From Syntrophomonadaceae bacterium (GTDB lineage: Bacteria; Bacillota; Dethiobacteria; DTU022): a stretch of DNA of 23,332 nucleotides. The stretch is taken from the NCBI GenBank assembly GCA_007131435.1, contig SLQM01000162.1, positions 1-23,332 on the forward strand, read 5' to 3'. The position numbers were made by a program, and so were the translations under genes. Below are positions 1 to 6,670 of the stretch, one piece after another (position 1 is the stretch's first letter; every line of letters starts with the position of its first letter). The notes under the pieces were generated by a model. It was not told where the DNA came from and did no database searches. It saw nothing but the letters and a program-made list of their open reading frames with translations.

Positions 1-97
1 CAGCCTTTGTAAAGAGGACCTGTAAAACAGCTGAGAGGGTACCCACCTTTCGGGGGAACAGTTCAAAACAACGGTCCACGGCACAGCGGGGTTTTTT
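1..97 (+). ncRNA. ssrS: 6S RNA, 3' half (5' end outside window)
   Basis: No ORF explains this stretch. From memory it follows the 3' half of E. coli 6S RNA in order: a CCTGTAAAAC segment, then CCCACCTT, a small hairpin, GTTCAA, and CGGCA just before the 3' end. The hairpin is CCC-A-CC, loop TTTC, GGGGG (about 46-58). The last arm CACAGCGGGG (82-91) is followed by six T, as expected for the closing stem, whose 5' partner would lie upstream of base 1. 6S RNA binds the housekeeping RNA polymerase holoenzyme as a promoter mimic and tunes transcription in stationary phase. Strand is set by the T-run. The call rests on remembered conservation, not on a covariance search. Confidence 0.72.
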
Positions 98-120
98 ATT
101 GCTTTTTTGCGTGCTATAAT
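92..120 (+). promoter_or_regulatory. Probable sigma-A extended -10 promoter for mgtE
   Basis: TGCTATAAT at 112-120 is a perfect extended -10 (TG-N-TATAAT). The -35 is poor: only the T-run 92-97 lies 17 bp upstream, and extended -10 promoters often tolerate this. It sits just after the 6S RNA and 53 bp before the mgtE start at 173, so mgtE is probably expressed independently of 6S RNA. An ATG at 107 lies inside this promoter and so cannot be the translation start of this transcript. Confidence 0.6.
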
Positions 121-172
121 AATTAGTGGTCAATCGCCATGCTTAATAATTTTGGCCCTGGAGGTGAGGAAG

Positions 173-1498
173 TTGTCCATTGAACACATCTATCTCTTAA
201 TCAGCAGGGAACTGAAAGCCGGAGCTCACCCCGGTGACCTGCTTGACCTGGTTGAAGAGCTGGAAATCGAAGAACAAGCTCAGCTCATGGAAAAGCTGTC
301 TGAAGATGATGCTGCCCTGCTCTTCGAGGAAATGGAAGACTTCGAACAGGCTGAAATCCTCAGGCTAATGGACAAAGACCGGGCCGTAACCATTGTTAAA
401 ACCCTGGCCTCTGATGATGCTGCTGACCTGATTGGTGAACTTTCCTCCGAAGAAGCCCAGGAAATACTTGAGATTATCAAGGAAGACGAAGAACAGGCTG
501 ATTTTGGCGATCTTTTAAAATACCCGGAAGAAAGCGCCGGTGGCATTATGACCACCGAGTATATATCCCTTCCGGAAGATATTCCCGTTGAAGAAGCGAT
601 TAGCAGGCTCAGGGAAATTGCCCCTGAAGCTGAGACAATATATTATGTATTTGTTGTTGATCAGGAAGGCCGCTTGATCGGTGTTCTTTCCCTGCGAGAT
701 CTTATAGCCGCATCTGACGGAACCCTGCTTAAAAGCATCATGCGTCGGAATGTAATCAGTGTGAACGCCGCTCTTGACCAGGAAGAAGTTGCCCGGGTAG
801 TTTCTAAATACGATCTGCTGGCTGTTCCTGTAATTGACGATGAGGATAGAATGCTCGGTATTATTACAGTCGATGATGTTATAGACGTTATGGAGCAAGA
901 GGCGACAGAAGATATCTACCGCCTGGCAGGGGCGAGCGAAGTAGAAGGGATGGAGCTGACCAAGGCATCTGTCGGTAAAGTTGTACGTTTGCGGCTGCCA
1001 TGGCTATTTATTAGCATGGCGGGCGGTATCCTATCCGGTAGTGTTATCGGCGGTTTTGAGAGCACCCTGGAGGCTATTGTCATGCTTGCTGTTTTTATCC
1101 CCGTTATCATGGATATGGGTGGTAACGTGGGTACCCAGTCTTCCACGATTTTTGTTCGCGGCCTGGCAACCGGGGAAATTGAAAAGGCGGAAGTATGGCC
1201 ATATTTCTTCCGGGAAATCCGAATCGGTATAGTAATGGGCGTTCTATGTGGATTGTTAATATCTGTAACTGCTTACCTCTGGCAGGGCAATCCCTATTTA
1301 GGTTTGGTTGTTGGTATTTCAATGCTGGGCACTATCAGTGTAGCAGCATTAATCGGAACCCTGGTTCCCCTCCTTTGCAGTAAGATTAATATTGATCCCG
1401 CCATTACAGCCGGGCCGTTCGTTACCACCATCAAGGATGTAACAGGCCTGTTGATCTATTTTGCCATTGCCACAACCTTTCTTGAATACCTCAGGTAA
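173..1498 (+). CDS. mgtE: MgtE magnesium channel/transporter
   Basis: Homodimeric Mg2+-selective channel of the cytoplasmic membrane, gated by intracellular Mg2+. The 441-residue product has the full family layout: an N-terminal acidic helical domain (about 1-125, rich in E/D), two CBS domains (about 130-250), a connecting plug helix, and a C-terminal membrane domain with about five segments. The first membrane segments lead into the conserved P-x-x-x-x-M-G-G-N-x-G-x-Q motif, and the last contains the pore D-P-A-x-x-x-G-P-F and the K-D-V-T-G region. I chose the TTG at 173 because GGAGGTGAGG at 160-169 is ideally placed. A longer reading frame to ATG 107 would start inside the promoter and adds 22 residues that do not look like MgtE. 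No M-box riboswitch fits in the 75 bp between 6S RNA and the gene. Confidence 0.93.
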   Translation: MSIEHIYLLISRELKAGAHPGDLLDLVEELEIEEQAQLMEKLSEDDAALLFEEMEDFEQAEILRLMDKDRAVTIVKTLASDDAADLIGELSSEEAQEILEIIKEDEEQADFGDLLKYPEESAGGIMTTEYISLPEDIPVEEAISRLREIAPEAETIYYVFVVDQEGRLIGVLSLRDLIAASDGTLLKSIMRRNVISVNAALDQEEVARVVSKYDLLAVPVIDDEDRMLGIITVDDVIDVMEQEATEDIYRLAGASEVEGMELTKASVGKVVRLRLPWLFISMAGGILSGSVIGGFESTLEAIVMLAVFIPVIMDMGGNVGTQSSTIFVRGLATGEIEKAEVWPYFFREIRIGIVMGVLCGLLISVTAYLWQGNPYLGLVVGISMLGTISVAALIGTLVPLLCSKINIDPAITAGPFVTTIKDVTGLLIYFAIATTFLEYLR

Positions 1499-1599
1499 TC
1501 ATCATCCAATTGTAAGCCTAATTTAATGGAATTAAATGTAAATAAGGGGATATTGTACGATAAATTTCCTCTTTTTTTTATATTTTTTTAAAAAAGTTT

Positions 1600-1626
1600 G
1601 CAGGAAATTGGGTAAAGGGGTTGAAA
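1600..1626 (+). promoter_or_regulatory. Putative sigma-H-type promoter of the dcw operon
   Basis: GCAGGAAAT at 1600-1608 fits the sigma-H -35 consensus RNAGGAWWW fully. After an 11-nt spacer, GTTGAAA at 1620-1626 fits the -10 RNNGAAT in all but the last base. The predicted start of transcription (about 1633) falls directly on the first MraZ box, as expected for repression. No convincing sigma-A pair with 16-18 bp spacing was found here: TTGTAC at 1553 has only a TATATT about 20 bp away. Confidence 0.42.
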
Positions 1627-1634
1627 TATAGAGA

Positions 1635-1660
1635 AAAGTGGTGTAAAGTGGTGAAAAGTG
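1635..1660 (+). promoter_or_regulatory. MraZ operator: three AAAGTG boxes
   Basis: AAAGTG occurs at 1635-1640, 1645-1650 and 1655-1660, an exact 10-bp period, each followed by G. MraZ is known to bind direct repeats of this type (TGGG-like repeats at about 10-bp period in E. coli; AAAGTG repeats in mycoplasmas) next to its own promoter. The array ends 30 bp before the mraZ start codon. One helical turn between boxes suits neighbouring subunits of the MraZ ring. Inference: MraZ represses its own operon here. Confidence 0.8.
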
Positions 1661-1690
1661 GGTGTAATCGGTCCACATGGAGGCGAACAG

Positions 1691-2122
1691 ATGTTCACAG
1701 GCGAATTTCAACATACCCTGGACGGCAAGGGAAGGGTGATCATTCCTTCGCGGCTTCGTGATGGTCTTGGTGACTCTTTTGTTATTACCAGGGGACTTGA
1801 TCAATGCCTCTTTGTATATCCTTCATCTGAATGGGTTCGCCTTGAACAGAAAATGAAACAGTTACCCTTCACAAAGAAAGACTCGCGGGCTTTTTCAAGG
1901 CTCTTTTTCTCGGGAGCCATGGAAGTGGAAGCCGACAAGCAGGGTCGTGTGCTAATTCCCCAAAATCTGCGTGATTATGCCGGTATTGAAAAAGAAGTTG
2001 TCTTTATCGGTGTTTCCGGTCGTGTTGAAATATGGAGTGAAAGCTCCTGGAAAAATTATTTCGGCGAAGCTAATGATAATTATGAGGAGCTTGCTGAAAA
2101 GCTGGTCGATTTTGATATCTAA
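1691..2122 (+). CDS. mraZ: Transcriptional regulator MraZ
   Basis: Ring-forming DNA-binding protein that opens the dcw operon and regulates it. The 143-residue protein has two tandem SpoVT-AbrB-like folds, each with the family D-x-x-x-R signature: D-G-K-G-R-V-I-I-P in the N-terminal half and D-K-Q-G-R-V-L-I-P in the C-terminal half. It starts with the typical M-F-x-G-E-F-x-H-x-L-D. The ATG at 1691 is preceded by GGAGG (1679-1683) at 7-nt spacing. An in-frame upstream TTG (1658) would place the start within the operator and is rejected. Its operator is directly upstream, and rsmH follows after 14 bp. Confidence 0.95.
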   Translation: MFTGEFQHTLDGKGRVIIPSRLRDGLGDSFVITRGLDQCLFVYPSSEWVRLEQKMKQLPFTKKDSRAFSRLFFSGAMEVEADKQGRVLIPQNLRDYAGIEKEVVFIGVSGRVEIWSESSWKNYFGEANDNYEELAEKLVDFDI

Positions 2123-2136
2123 AGCGGTGTTTCATA

Positions 2137-3072
2137 ATGGTCGAAATGCATCAACCGGTGATGGAAAAAGAAGTGCTCCATTACCTCAATTGCAGTAAAG
2201 GCGGAGTTTTTGTTGACGCTACCCTGGGTGACGGGGGGCATGCCGCAGCGATATTGGAAAACATGTCGGAAAATAGTCTTTTAATTGGGATTGACTGGGA
2301 TGAGGAGGCTTTAGCCAGGGCGCAGAAGAGGCTGAAAGAATATGAGAAAAGTACTATTCTTGTTCATTCCAGCTATACGAATATAAAGCAGGTCCTTGAA
2401 GAAAAAGGTTATCCGAAAGTTAACGGGATATTGATTGACCTTGGCGCATCAACCCTGCAGCTGATGGACCCGAAAAGAGGTTTTTCCTATCACCATGAAG
2501 GTGATTTGGATATGCGGATGGACCGCAGGCGCTCTTTGACAGCAGAAAAGATTATTAATGAATATACGGTAGAAGATCTCACCGAGGTCTTTTATGCCTA
2601 CGGTGAAGAAAGATGGTCGAAAAGAATTGCCGCCAGGATAGTCGCGGAGCGGGAAAAATCCGGCCCGATTAAAAACAGCAAACAGCTGGCTGAGCTGGTA
2701 AAAGAGGCAATACCGGCGCGCTACCGGCGAACCGGCGGCCATCCTTCAAGAAAAGTATTTCAGGCGCTCAGGTTGGCTGTTAATACGGAACTTGACAATA
2801 TTAAAGAATTTTTACCCCAGGCTCTTGACAGTCTTCATACTGGTGGCAGGCTTTGTGTCATAGCTTACCATTCCCTGGAAGACCGACTTGTTAAAAGATT
2901 TTTCATAGAGCAGTCAGGGCGCTGCGGCTGCCCGACCAATATGCCCTGCATATGCGAAAAACATGCAATTATAAAAATTCTTACGCCAGGGGCGAAAAAG
3001 CCCTCAGAAGCAGAAATAGCAAAAAATCACAGGGCACGCAGCGCCAGGCTTAGGGCAGTTGAATCTCTATGA
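2137..3072 (+). CDS. rsmH: 16S rRNA (cytosine(1402)-N(4))-methyltransferase RsmH
   Basis: SAM-dependent enzyme that N4-methylates C1402 of 16S rRNA in the decoding centre. At 311 residues it has family length. Visible motifs are the start H-Q-P-V-M-x-x-E-V-L, the SAM loop D-A-T-L-G-D-G-G-H, the D-L-G-A-S-T-L-Q-L motif, H-P-S-R-K-V-F-Q-A-L-R-x-x-V-N, and A-Y-H-S-L-E-D-R near the C-terminus, followed by a Cys-rich stretch (C-G-C-P...C-I-C). The ribosome site is weak, and ATG 2146 is an alternative start three codons in. Its second place, after mraZ, is the standard dcw order. Confidence 0.95.
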   Translation: MVEMHQPVMEKEVLHYLNCSKGGVFVDATLGDGGHAAAILENMSENSLLIGIDWDEEALARAQKRLKEYEKSTILVHSSYTNIKQVLEEKGYPKVNGILIDLGASTLQLMDPKRGFSYHHEGDLDMRMDRRRSLTAEKIINEYTVEDLTEVFYAYGEERWSKRIAARIVAEREKSGPIKNSKQLAELVKEAIPARYRRTGGHPSRKVFQALRLAVNTELDNIKEFLPQALDSLHTGGRLCVIAYHSLEDRLVKRFFIEQSGRCGCPTNMPCICEKHAIIKILTPGAKKPSEAEIAKNHRARSARLRAVESL

Positions 3073-3100
3073 TAGTAAATATTAAAGGCAGGTGAGTATA

Positions 3101-3490
3101 ATGCAGCAGGCAAGGAAAATTGCTAGGGCAAGTAGCAATATCGCTCTCACCGGTCAGGATAAAAGATCATTTACCGGTAACCAACCCGAGCGTAAACAGA
3201 GAAAAGTCAAACTGCTGTTTAGTCTAACAGCTTGTTTCTTTCTTAGTCTTGTGGTCGTAGCCCAGTATTCATCTCTTGTAATCATGAATTACAATCTTGG
3301 CAGCACCAGGGCTGAGCTTGCGCAAATCCAGGGCAATTTACGTATTTTGGAGCTGCAGGTGGCAGAGCTGAGCTCAATCAGCCGAATCGAACAAATTGCC
3401 AGGGATGAACTGGGAATGGTTGATCCCGAAATAGGGCAGCTAAGAATTATCACAGCAGGGCGTGAAGATGACAGCCGGTTAGGAGAGTGA
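3101..3490 (+). CDS. ftsL: Cell division protein FtsL
   Basis: Small bitopic divisome protein, partner of FtsQ/DivIB and DivIC, which activates the FtsW-PBP synthase. The 129-residue product has a basic cytoplasmic N-terminus (1-37), one membrane segment (about 38-62) and an extracellular coiled coil (about 63-95) ending in R-x-E-x-I-A-R-D-E-L-G-M, the recognisable FtsL/DivIC tail. Sequence identity is low in this family, so position between rsmH and the class B PBP carries much of the call. AGGTGAG (3090-3096) fits ATG 3101. An in-frame GTG at 3092 is part of that ribosome site. No divIC-like gene lies nearby. Confidence 0.87.
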   Translation: MQQARKIARASSNIALTGQDKRSFTGNQPERKQRKVKLLFSLTACFFLSLVVVAQYSSLVIMNYNLGSTRAELAQIQGNLRILELQVAELSSISRIEQIARDELGMVDPEIGQLRIITAGREDDSRLGE

Positions 3491-3495
3491 CCTTG

Positions 3496-5235
3496 ATGGC
3501 TGATTTTGCCGTAAGCCGGTCAACAGTAAGAACAAGGTTAATTGCAGTCTTTATTCTTACAGTGCTTTTTACCTTACTGTTGATTGGCCGATTGGCCTGG
3601 ATTCAGATAGTACGGGCCGATGAACTTTATGAGCAGGCCTGGGAGCAGTGGAATCACATTATTCCTGTCCAGACTGCGCGAGGTTCTATTTATGACCGGC
3701 ACGGCAGGTTGTTGGCAGGAAACACATCAGCCCACACTGTGGCAGCTATCCCGCTGCAAATTGAAGACCCCCTGGCTATTTCAGAAACACTGGCCCCTGT
3801 GCTTGAGATGGAACCCTCTGCTGTATATGATCTAATTACCATGGATCGCAGCGCTGTTTATATTAAACGTAAGGTGTCCACGGAAGTTGCGGAAAAAGTC
3901 CGTGAACTGGGCTTGAGCGGTATAATTTTTTTTAATGAAGAAAGAAGGTACTATCCGGGAGGGAATTTGGCATCCCAGATGCTTGGTTTTGTAGGGATGG
4001 ACCAGGGATGGGCCGGTTTGGAAATATATTATGAAGATTACCTGGGCAGCGGTTTTGGAACAATGGTTTACCCGGCAGATAGGAAAGGGCGGCAGCTTCC
4101 CCATGATTTTCACCGGTATACATTGCCGCAGGAAAGTTATAACCTCTATTTGTCGGTAGATGAAACCATCCAGCATATCCTGGAGAAGGAACTGGCCAGG
4201 GTAATGGAGCAATCAGCACCAAAACAGGCAATGGCAATTGCTGTAGATCCAAATACTGGGGCAGTCCTTGCAGCTGCTTCAAAGCCTGATTTTAATCCTG
4301 AAGAGTATGATATCTACGATCCTGAAAGTTGGAGCCTGGCGCCGGTAACATCATCTTTCGAGCCAGGTTCAACGATGAAAATGGTAACTGTTGCTGCAAT
4401 GATCGAGGAAGGCCTGTTTGAACCTGCAGGGCGCCATTACTGCAAGGGCTATACATCGGTAAACGGTATAAAAATCAATTGTTGGACAGTAGATCGCGGA
4501 GGGCATGGCGATATAAGCTTTTATCAATCAGTTGGAGCATCATGCAACCCGGCATTTGTGGAGATGAGCAGTCTGCTGGGTAAAGAAAAATTTTTTCAGT
4601 ATCTGAAAGCTTTCGGTTTTGGAAGCATTACGGGAATTGATTACCCCGGTGAAGCTTCAGGGTTGATATTTGATCCCGAAGCGGTTGGAGCGCTGGAATT
4701 GGCAACCAGTTCTTTTGGCCAGGGAATATCAGTAACGCCTATTCAACAGGTAATGGCGGTAACGGCAATGATCAATGGCGGCTATCTTTTACAGCCATAC
4801 CTGGTTGATGAAATTCTAAACGAAGATGGCGAAGCGGTCTATAAAAGAGAGCCGCAGGTAGTTAGACAGGTTATATCAAAAGAAACATCTCTTGAATTGA
4901 TTGATTTAATGGAGAGTGTAATCCTTAACGGAACAGGTTATGCAGCAGCAGTTGAAGGATACCGGGTGGCAGGAAAAACCGGTACTGCGGAAAAAATTGG
5001 AACTGATGGAGCATATCTTACAGACCAGTTTGTCTATTCGCTGGTTGGTTTTGCACCGCTGGATAATCCACGGATAGTGCTTTATGTAGCTGTAGATGGC
5101 GTTACCAGGGGGCCAAGGCTGGGGGTTCATACAAGCGCTCCCCTGTTCAGAAATATCATGGAAGATACTTTAAACTATTTACAGGTATCGCCTACTGAAC
5201 TGCAGCCGGGGCAGGATAATCCAGAAGCCGATTAG
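3496..5235 (+). CDS. ftsI: Class B penicillin-binding protein (FtsI/PBP2B/SpoVD family), no PASTA
   Basis: Membrane-anchored DD-transpeptidase that crosslinks septal peptidoglycan with FtsW. The 579-residue protein has an N-terminal anchor (about 15-37), a dimerisation/pedestal domain beginning R-G-S-I-Y-D-R, and a transpeptidase domain with all three active-site motifs: S292-T-M-K295, S349-C-N351 and K494-T-G-T497. It ends about 80 residues after the KTG motif, so the C-terminal PASTA domain of SpoVD is missing. The start is ATG 3496, with AGGAG at 3481-3485. A GTG at 3487 is too close to the ribosome site and overlaps the ftsL stop. It is the only PBP gene in the window, where some Firmicutes have two (pbpB and spoVD). 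Confidence 0.93.
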   Translation: MADFAVSRSTVRTRLIAVFILTVLFTLLLIGRLAWIQIVRADELYEQAWEQWNHIIPVQTARGSIYDRHGRLLAGNTSAHTVAAIPLQIEDPLAISETLAPVLEMEPSAVYDLITMDRSAVYIKRKVSTEVAEKVRELGLSGIIFFNEERRYYPGGNLASQMLGFVGMDQGWAGLEIYYEDYLGSGFGTMVYPADRKGRQLPHDFHRYTLPQESYNLYLSVDETIQHILEKELARVMEQSAPKQAMAIAVDPNTGAVLAAASKPDFNPEEYDIYDPESWSLAPVTSSFEPGSTMKMVTVAAMIEEGLFEPAGRHYCKGYTSVNGIKINCWTVDRGGHGDISFYQSVGASCNPAFVEMSSLLGKEKFFQYLKAFGFGSITGIDYPGEASGLIFDPEAVGALELATSSFGQGISVTPIQQVMAVTAMINGGYLLQPYLVDEILNEDGEAVYKREPQVVRQVISKETSLELIDLMESVILNGTGYAAAVEGYRVAGKTGTAEKIGTDGAYLTDQFVYSLVGFAPLDNPRIVLYVAVDGVTRGPRLGVHTSAPLFRNIMEDTLNYLQVSPTELQPGQDNPEAD

Positions 5236-5278
5236 TAGGTTGGATGAATTTGCAAAGCAAGAAAAAGGAGCAAGGTTA

Positions 5279-6670
5279 ATGGATTTGAAGGGAAAAGAAG
5301 TAATCGAAGCGTGTGGAGGCAGACTGCTGCAGGGAAATCCCGGCGCAGAGATTAAAGGCTTCTGCATTGATTCGCGACTGGTTAAACCAGGAGACTTCTT
5401 TATCCCCTTCAAAGGAGAAAATACTGATGGCCATCTTTTTATAAATTCTGCTGCTGGAAAAGGAGCTGCCGGATCATTTGTTCAGGCAGGTATGCAGGCA
5501 GAGTTGAAGGCTGATAAGGATTTCCTGTTAATCGAAGTTAAAGATACCCTTTTAGCGCTTCAGCAGCTAGCTGCTTATTACAGGGAAAGGTTTGATCTAA
5601 CTGTTATAGGTATTACAGGCAGCAGCGGTAAAACAACAACAAAAGACTTCATTGCCGGGGTTTTATCATCCGGCTATAAGGTACTGAAAACAACCGGCAA
5701 CCTGAACAATGAAATTGGGCTGCCGCTTACCATACTTGGGCTGGAGGAAGAACATCAAATTGCTGTTTTAGAAATGGGGATGAGCGCTCGTGGTGAAATT
5801 ACCACGTTATGCGAAATTGCCCGGCCCCAGATTGGAGTTATAACCAATATTGGCACAGCGCATATAGAGCTTCTGGGTTCAATAGAAGCTATCGCAGAAG
5901 CCAAAAAAGAATTACTTGATTACCTCGGCTCAGGCGGGGTAGCTGTTCTAAACGGCGATGATCCCCGCCTCCTTGAAATCAGAAAACGCTACCCGGGGAA
6001 AGCCTACCTATATGGCTATAACCAGGGCGATATAAAAGGCTTACTACTGTCTCAACGGGGAGAAAAGAGCTTTTTCCGGGTGCGTTTTCCTGATAAATCA
6101 GAGGGGTGGTTTGAATCACCCTTGCCTGGACGGGAGTCGGTCAGCAATGCCCTGGCGGCTCTTACCGTCGGATATATTCTGAAGCTAACCTTAAAGCAGA
6201 TGCAGGAGGGGCTGATGTCCAGTGAGACTGCAAAAGGAAGGCTGCAGGTTTTAGATAGAATTGGTCGCTTTAATATCATTGATGATACTTACAATGCTAA
6301 CCCCGCATCGGTGCAGGCAGCGCTGAGAGTCTTGGCTGAGCTTGGCGGCGGTAAAACTGTAGCAGTGCTAGGCGATATGCTGGAACTTGGCGCTGACGCA
6401 CTTAAAGCCCATCACGAAATAGGAAAGTTTGCTGCCGATAGCGGGATTGGATGCCTGGTAACTGTTGGAGAATTAGCCAGGAGCACTGCTGAAGAAGCTC
6501 GCAGCTTTGGCCTGGAAGTCTACCCTTGTTCAACGCATGAAGAGGCCCTGGCTGTCATTAATAGCCTTGTGCTTAATCCCGATTGGTATATGCTGGTGAA
6601 AGGTTCGCGGGGTATGAAAATGGAAAAAATTGTGCAAGCCCTGGTTGAGGAGGAAGGAGCGGGAGGATAA
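5279..6670 (+). CDS. murF: UDP-N-acetylmuramoyl-tripeptide--D-alanyl-D-alanine ligase MurF
   Basis: Cytoplasmic ATP-dependent ligase that adds D-Ala-D-Ala to UDP-MurNAc-tripeptide, the last soluble step before MraY. The 463-residue protein has the three Mur ligase domains: N-terminal (C-x-D-S-R...G-D-x-F-x-x-x-x-G), central ATPase with P-loop G114-S-S-G-K118-T-T, and C-terminal domain starting around G-R-L-Q-V. I-D-D-T-Y-N-A-N-P is characteristic of MurF and rules out MurE. ATG 5279 has AAGGAG at 5265-5270. An in-frame ATG at 5240 has no ribosome site. murE normally lies just upstream but is absent; the 43-bp gap has no remnant. Confidence 0.95.
   Translation: MDLKGKEVIEACGGRLLQGNPGAEIKGFCIDSRLVKPGDFFIPFKGENTDGHLFINSAAGKGAAGSFVQAGMQAELKADKDFLLIEVKDTLLALQQLAAYYRERFDLTVIGITGSSGKTTTKDFIAGVLSSGYKVLKTTGNLNNEIGLPLTILGLEEEHQIAVLEMGMSARGEITTLCEIARPQIGVITNIGTAHIELLGSIEAIAEAKKELLDYLGSGGVAVLNGDDPRLLEIRKRYPGKAYLYGYNQGDIKGLLLSQRGEKSFFRVRFPDKSEGWFESPLPGRESVSNALAALTVGYILKLTLKQMQEGLMSSETAKGRLQVLDRIGRFNIIDDTYNANPASVQAALRVLAELGGGKTVAVLGDMLELGADALKAHHEIGKFAADSGIGCLVTVGELARSTAEEARSFGLEVYPCSTHEEALAVINSLVLNPDWYMLVKGSRGMKMEKIVQALVEEEGAGG

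Larger units (their letters stand above)
1499..1690 (+). other. mgtE-mraZ intergenic region
   Basis: This 192-bp AT-rich gap has three notable parts. An A/T-only perfect hairpin (ATTTAAT, loop GGA, ATTAAAT; 1521-1537) follows mgtE. A weak GGGGA/TCCTC pair (about 1546-1572) precedes a long T-run at 1572-1590 and may act as a poor terminator. Then come the putative mraZ promoter and the MraZ boxes, described separately. I see no small ORF with a ribosome site. Confidence 0.5.

Noticed and set aside
30..46. CTGAGAGGGTACCC resembles part of a TPP riboswitch
   Set aside because: The other TPP core parts (CCTGATCTGGATAATGCC-like arm and GGGGTGCC) are missing, mgtE is not a thiamine gene, and 6S RNA explains the full stretch better.
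98..172. M-box riboswitch expected upstream of mgtE
   Set aside because: Only 75 bp remain after the 6S RNA, and none of the conserved M-box blocks that I know (AGGTGAGGCTCCT, GCTGCCCA, GTCGAGAGACG) is present.
515..898. Antisense open frame of 127 codons within mgtE, and similar antisense frames throughout
   Set aside because: They lie opposite genes with clear protein families, have no ribosome sites, and show low-complexity or Cys/Ser-rich products typical of reverse-strand shadows.
1521..1537. Hairpin ATTTAAT-GGA-ATTAAAT as mgtE terminator
   Set aside because: The stem is A/T only and no T-run follows it directly; too weak for an intrinsic terminator.
1635..1660. Three short direct repeats as the start of a CRISPR array or a DnaA/iteron cluster
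   Set aside because: The units are 10 bp without spacers and sit before mraZ, exactly as MraZ operators do.
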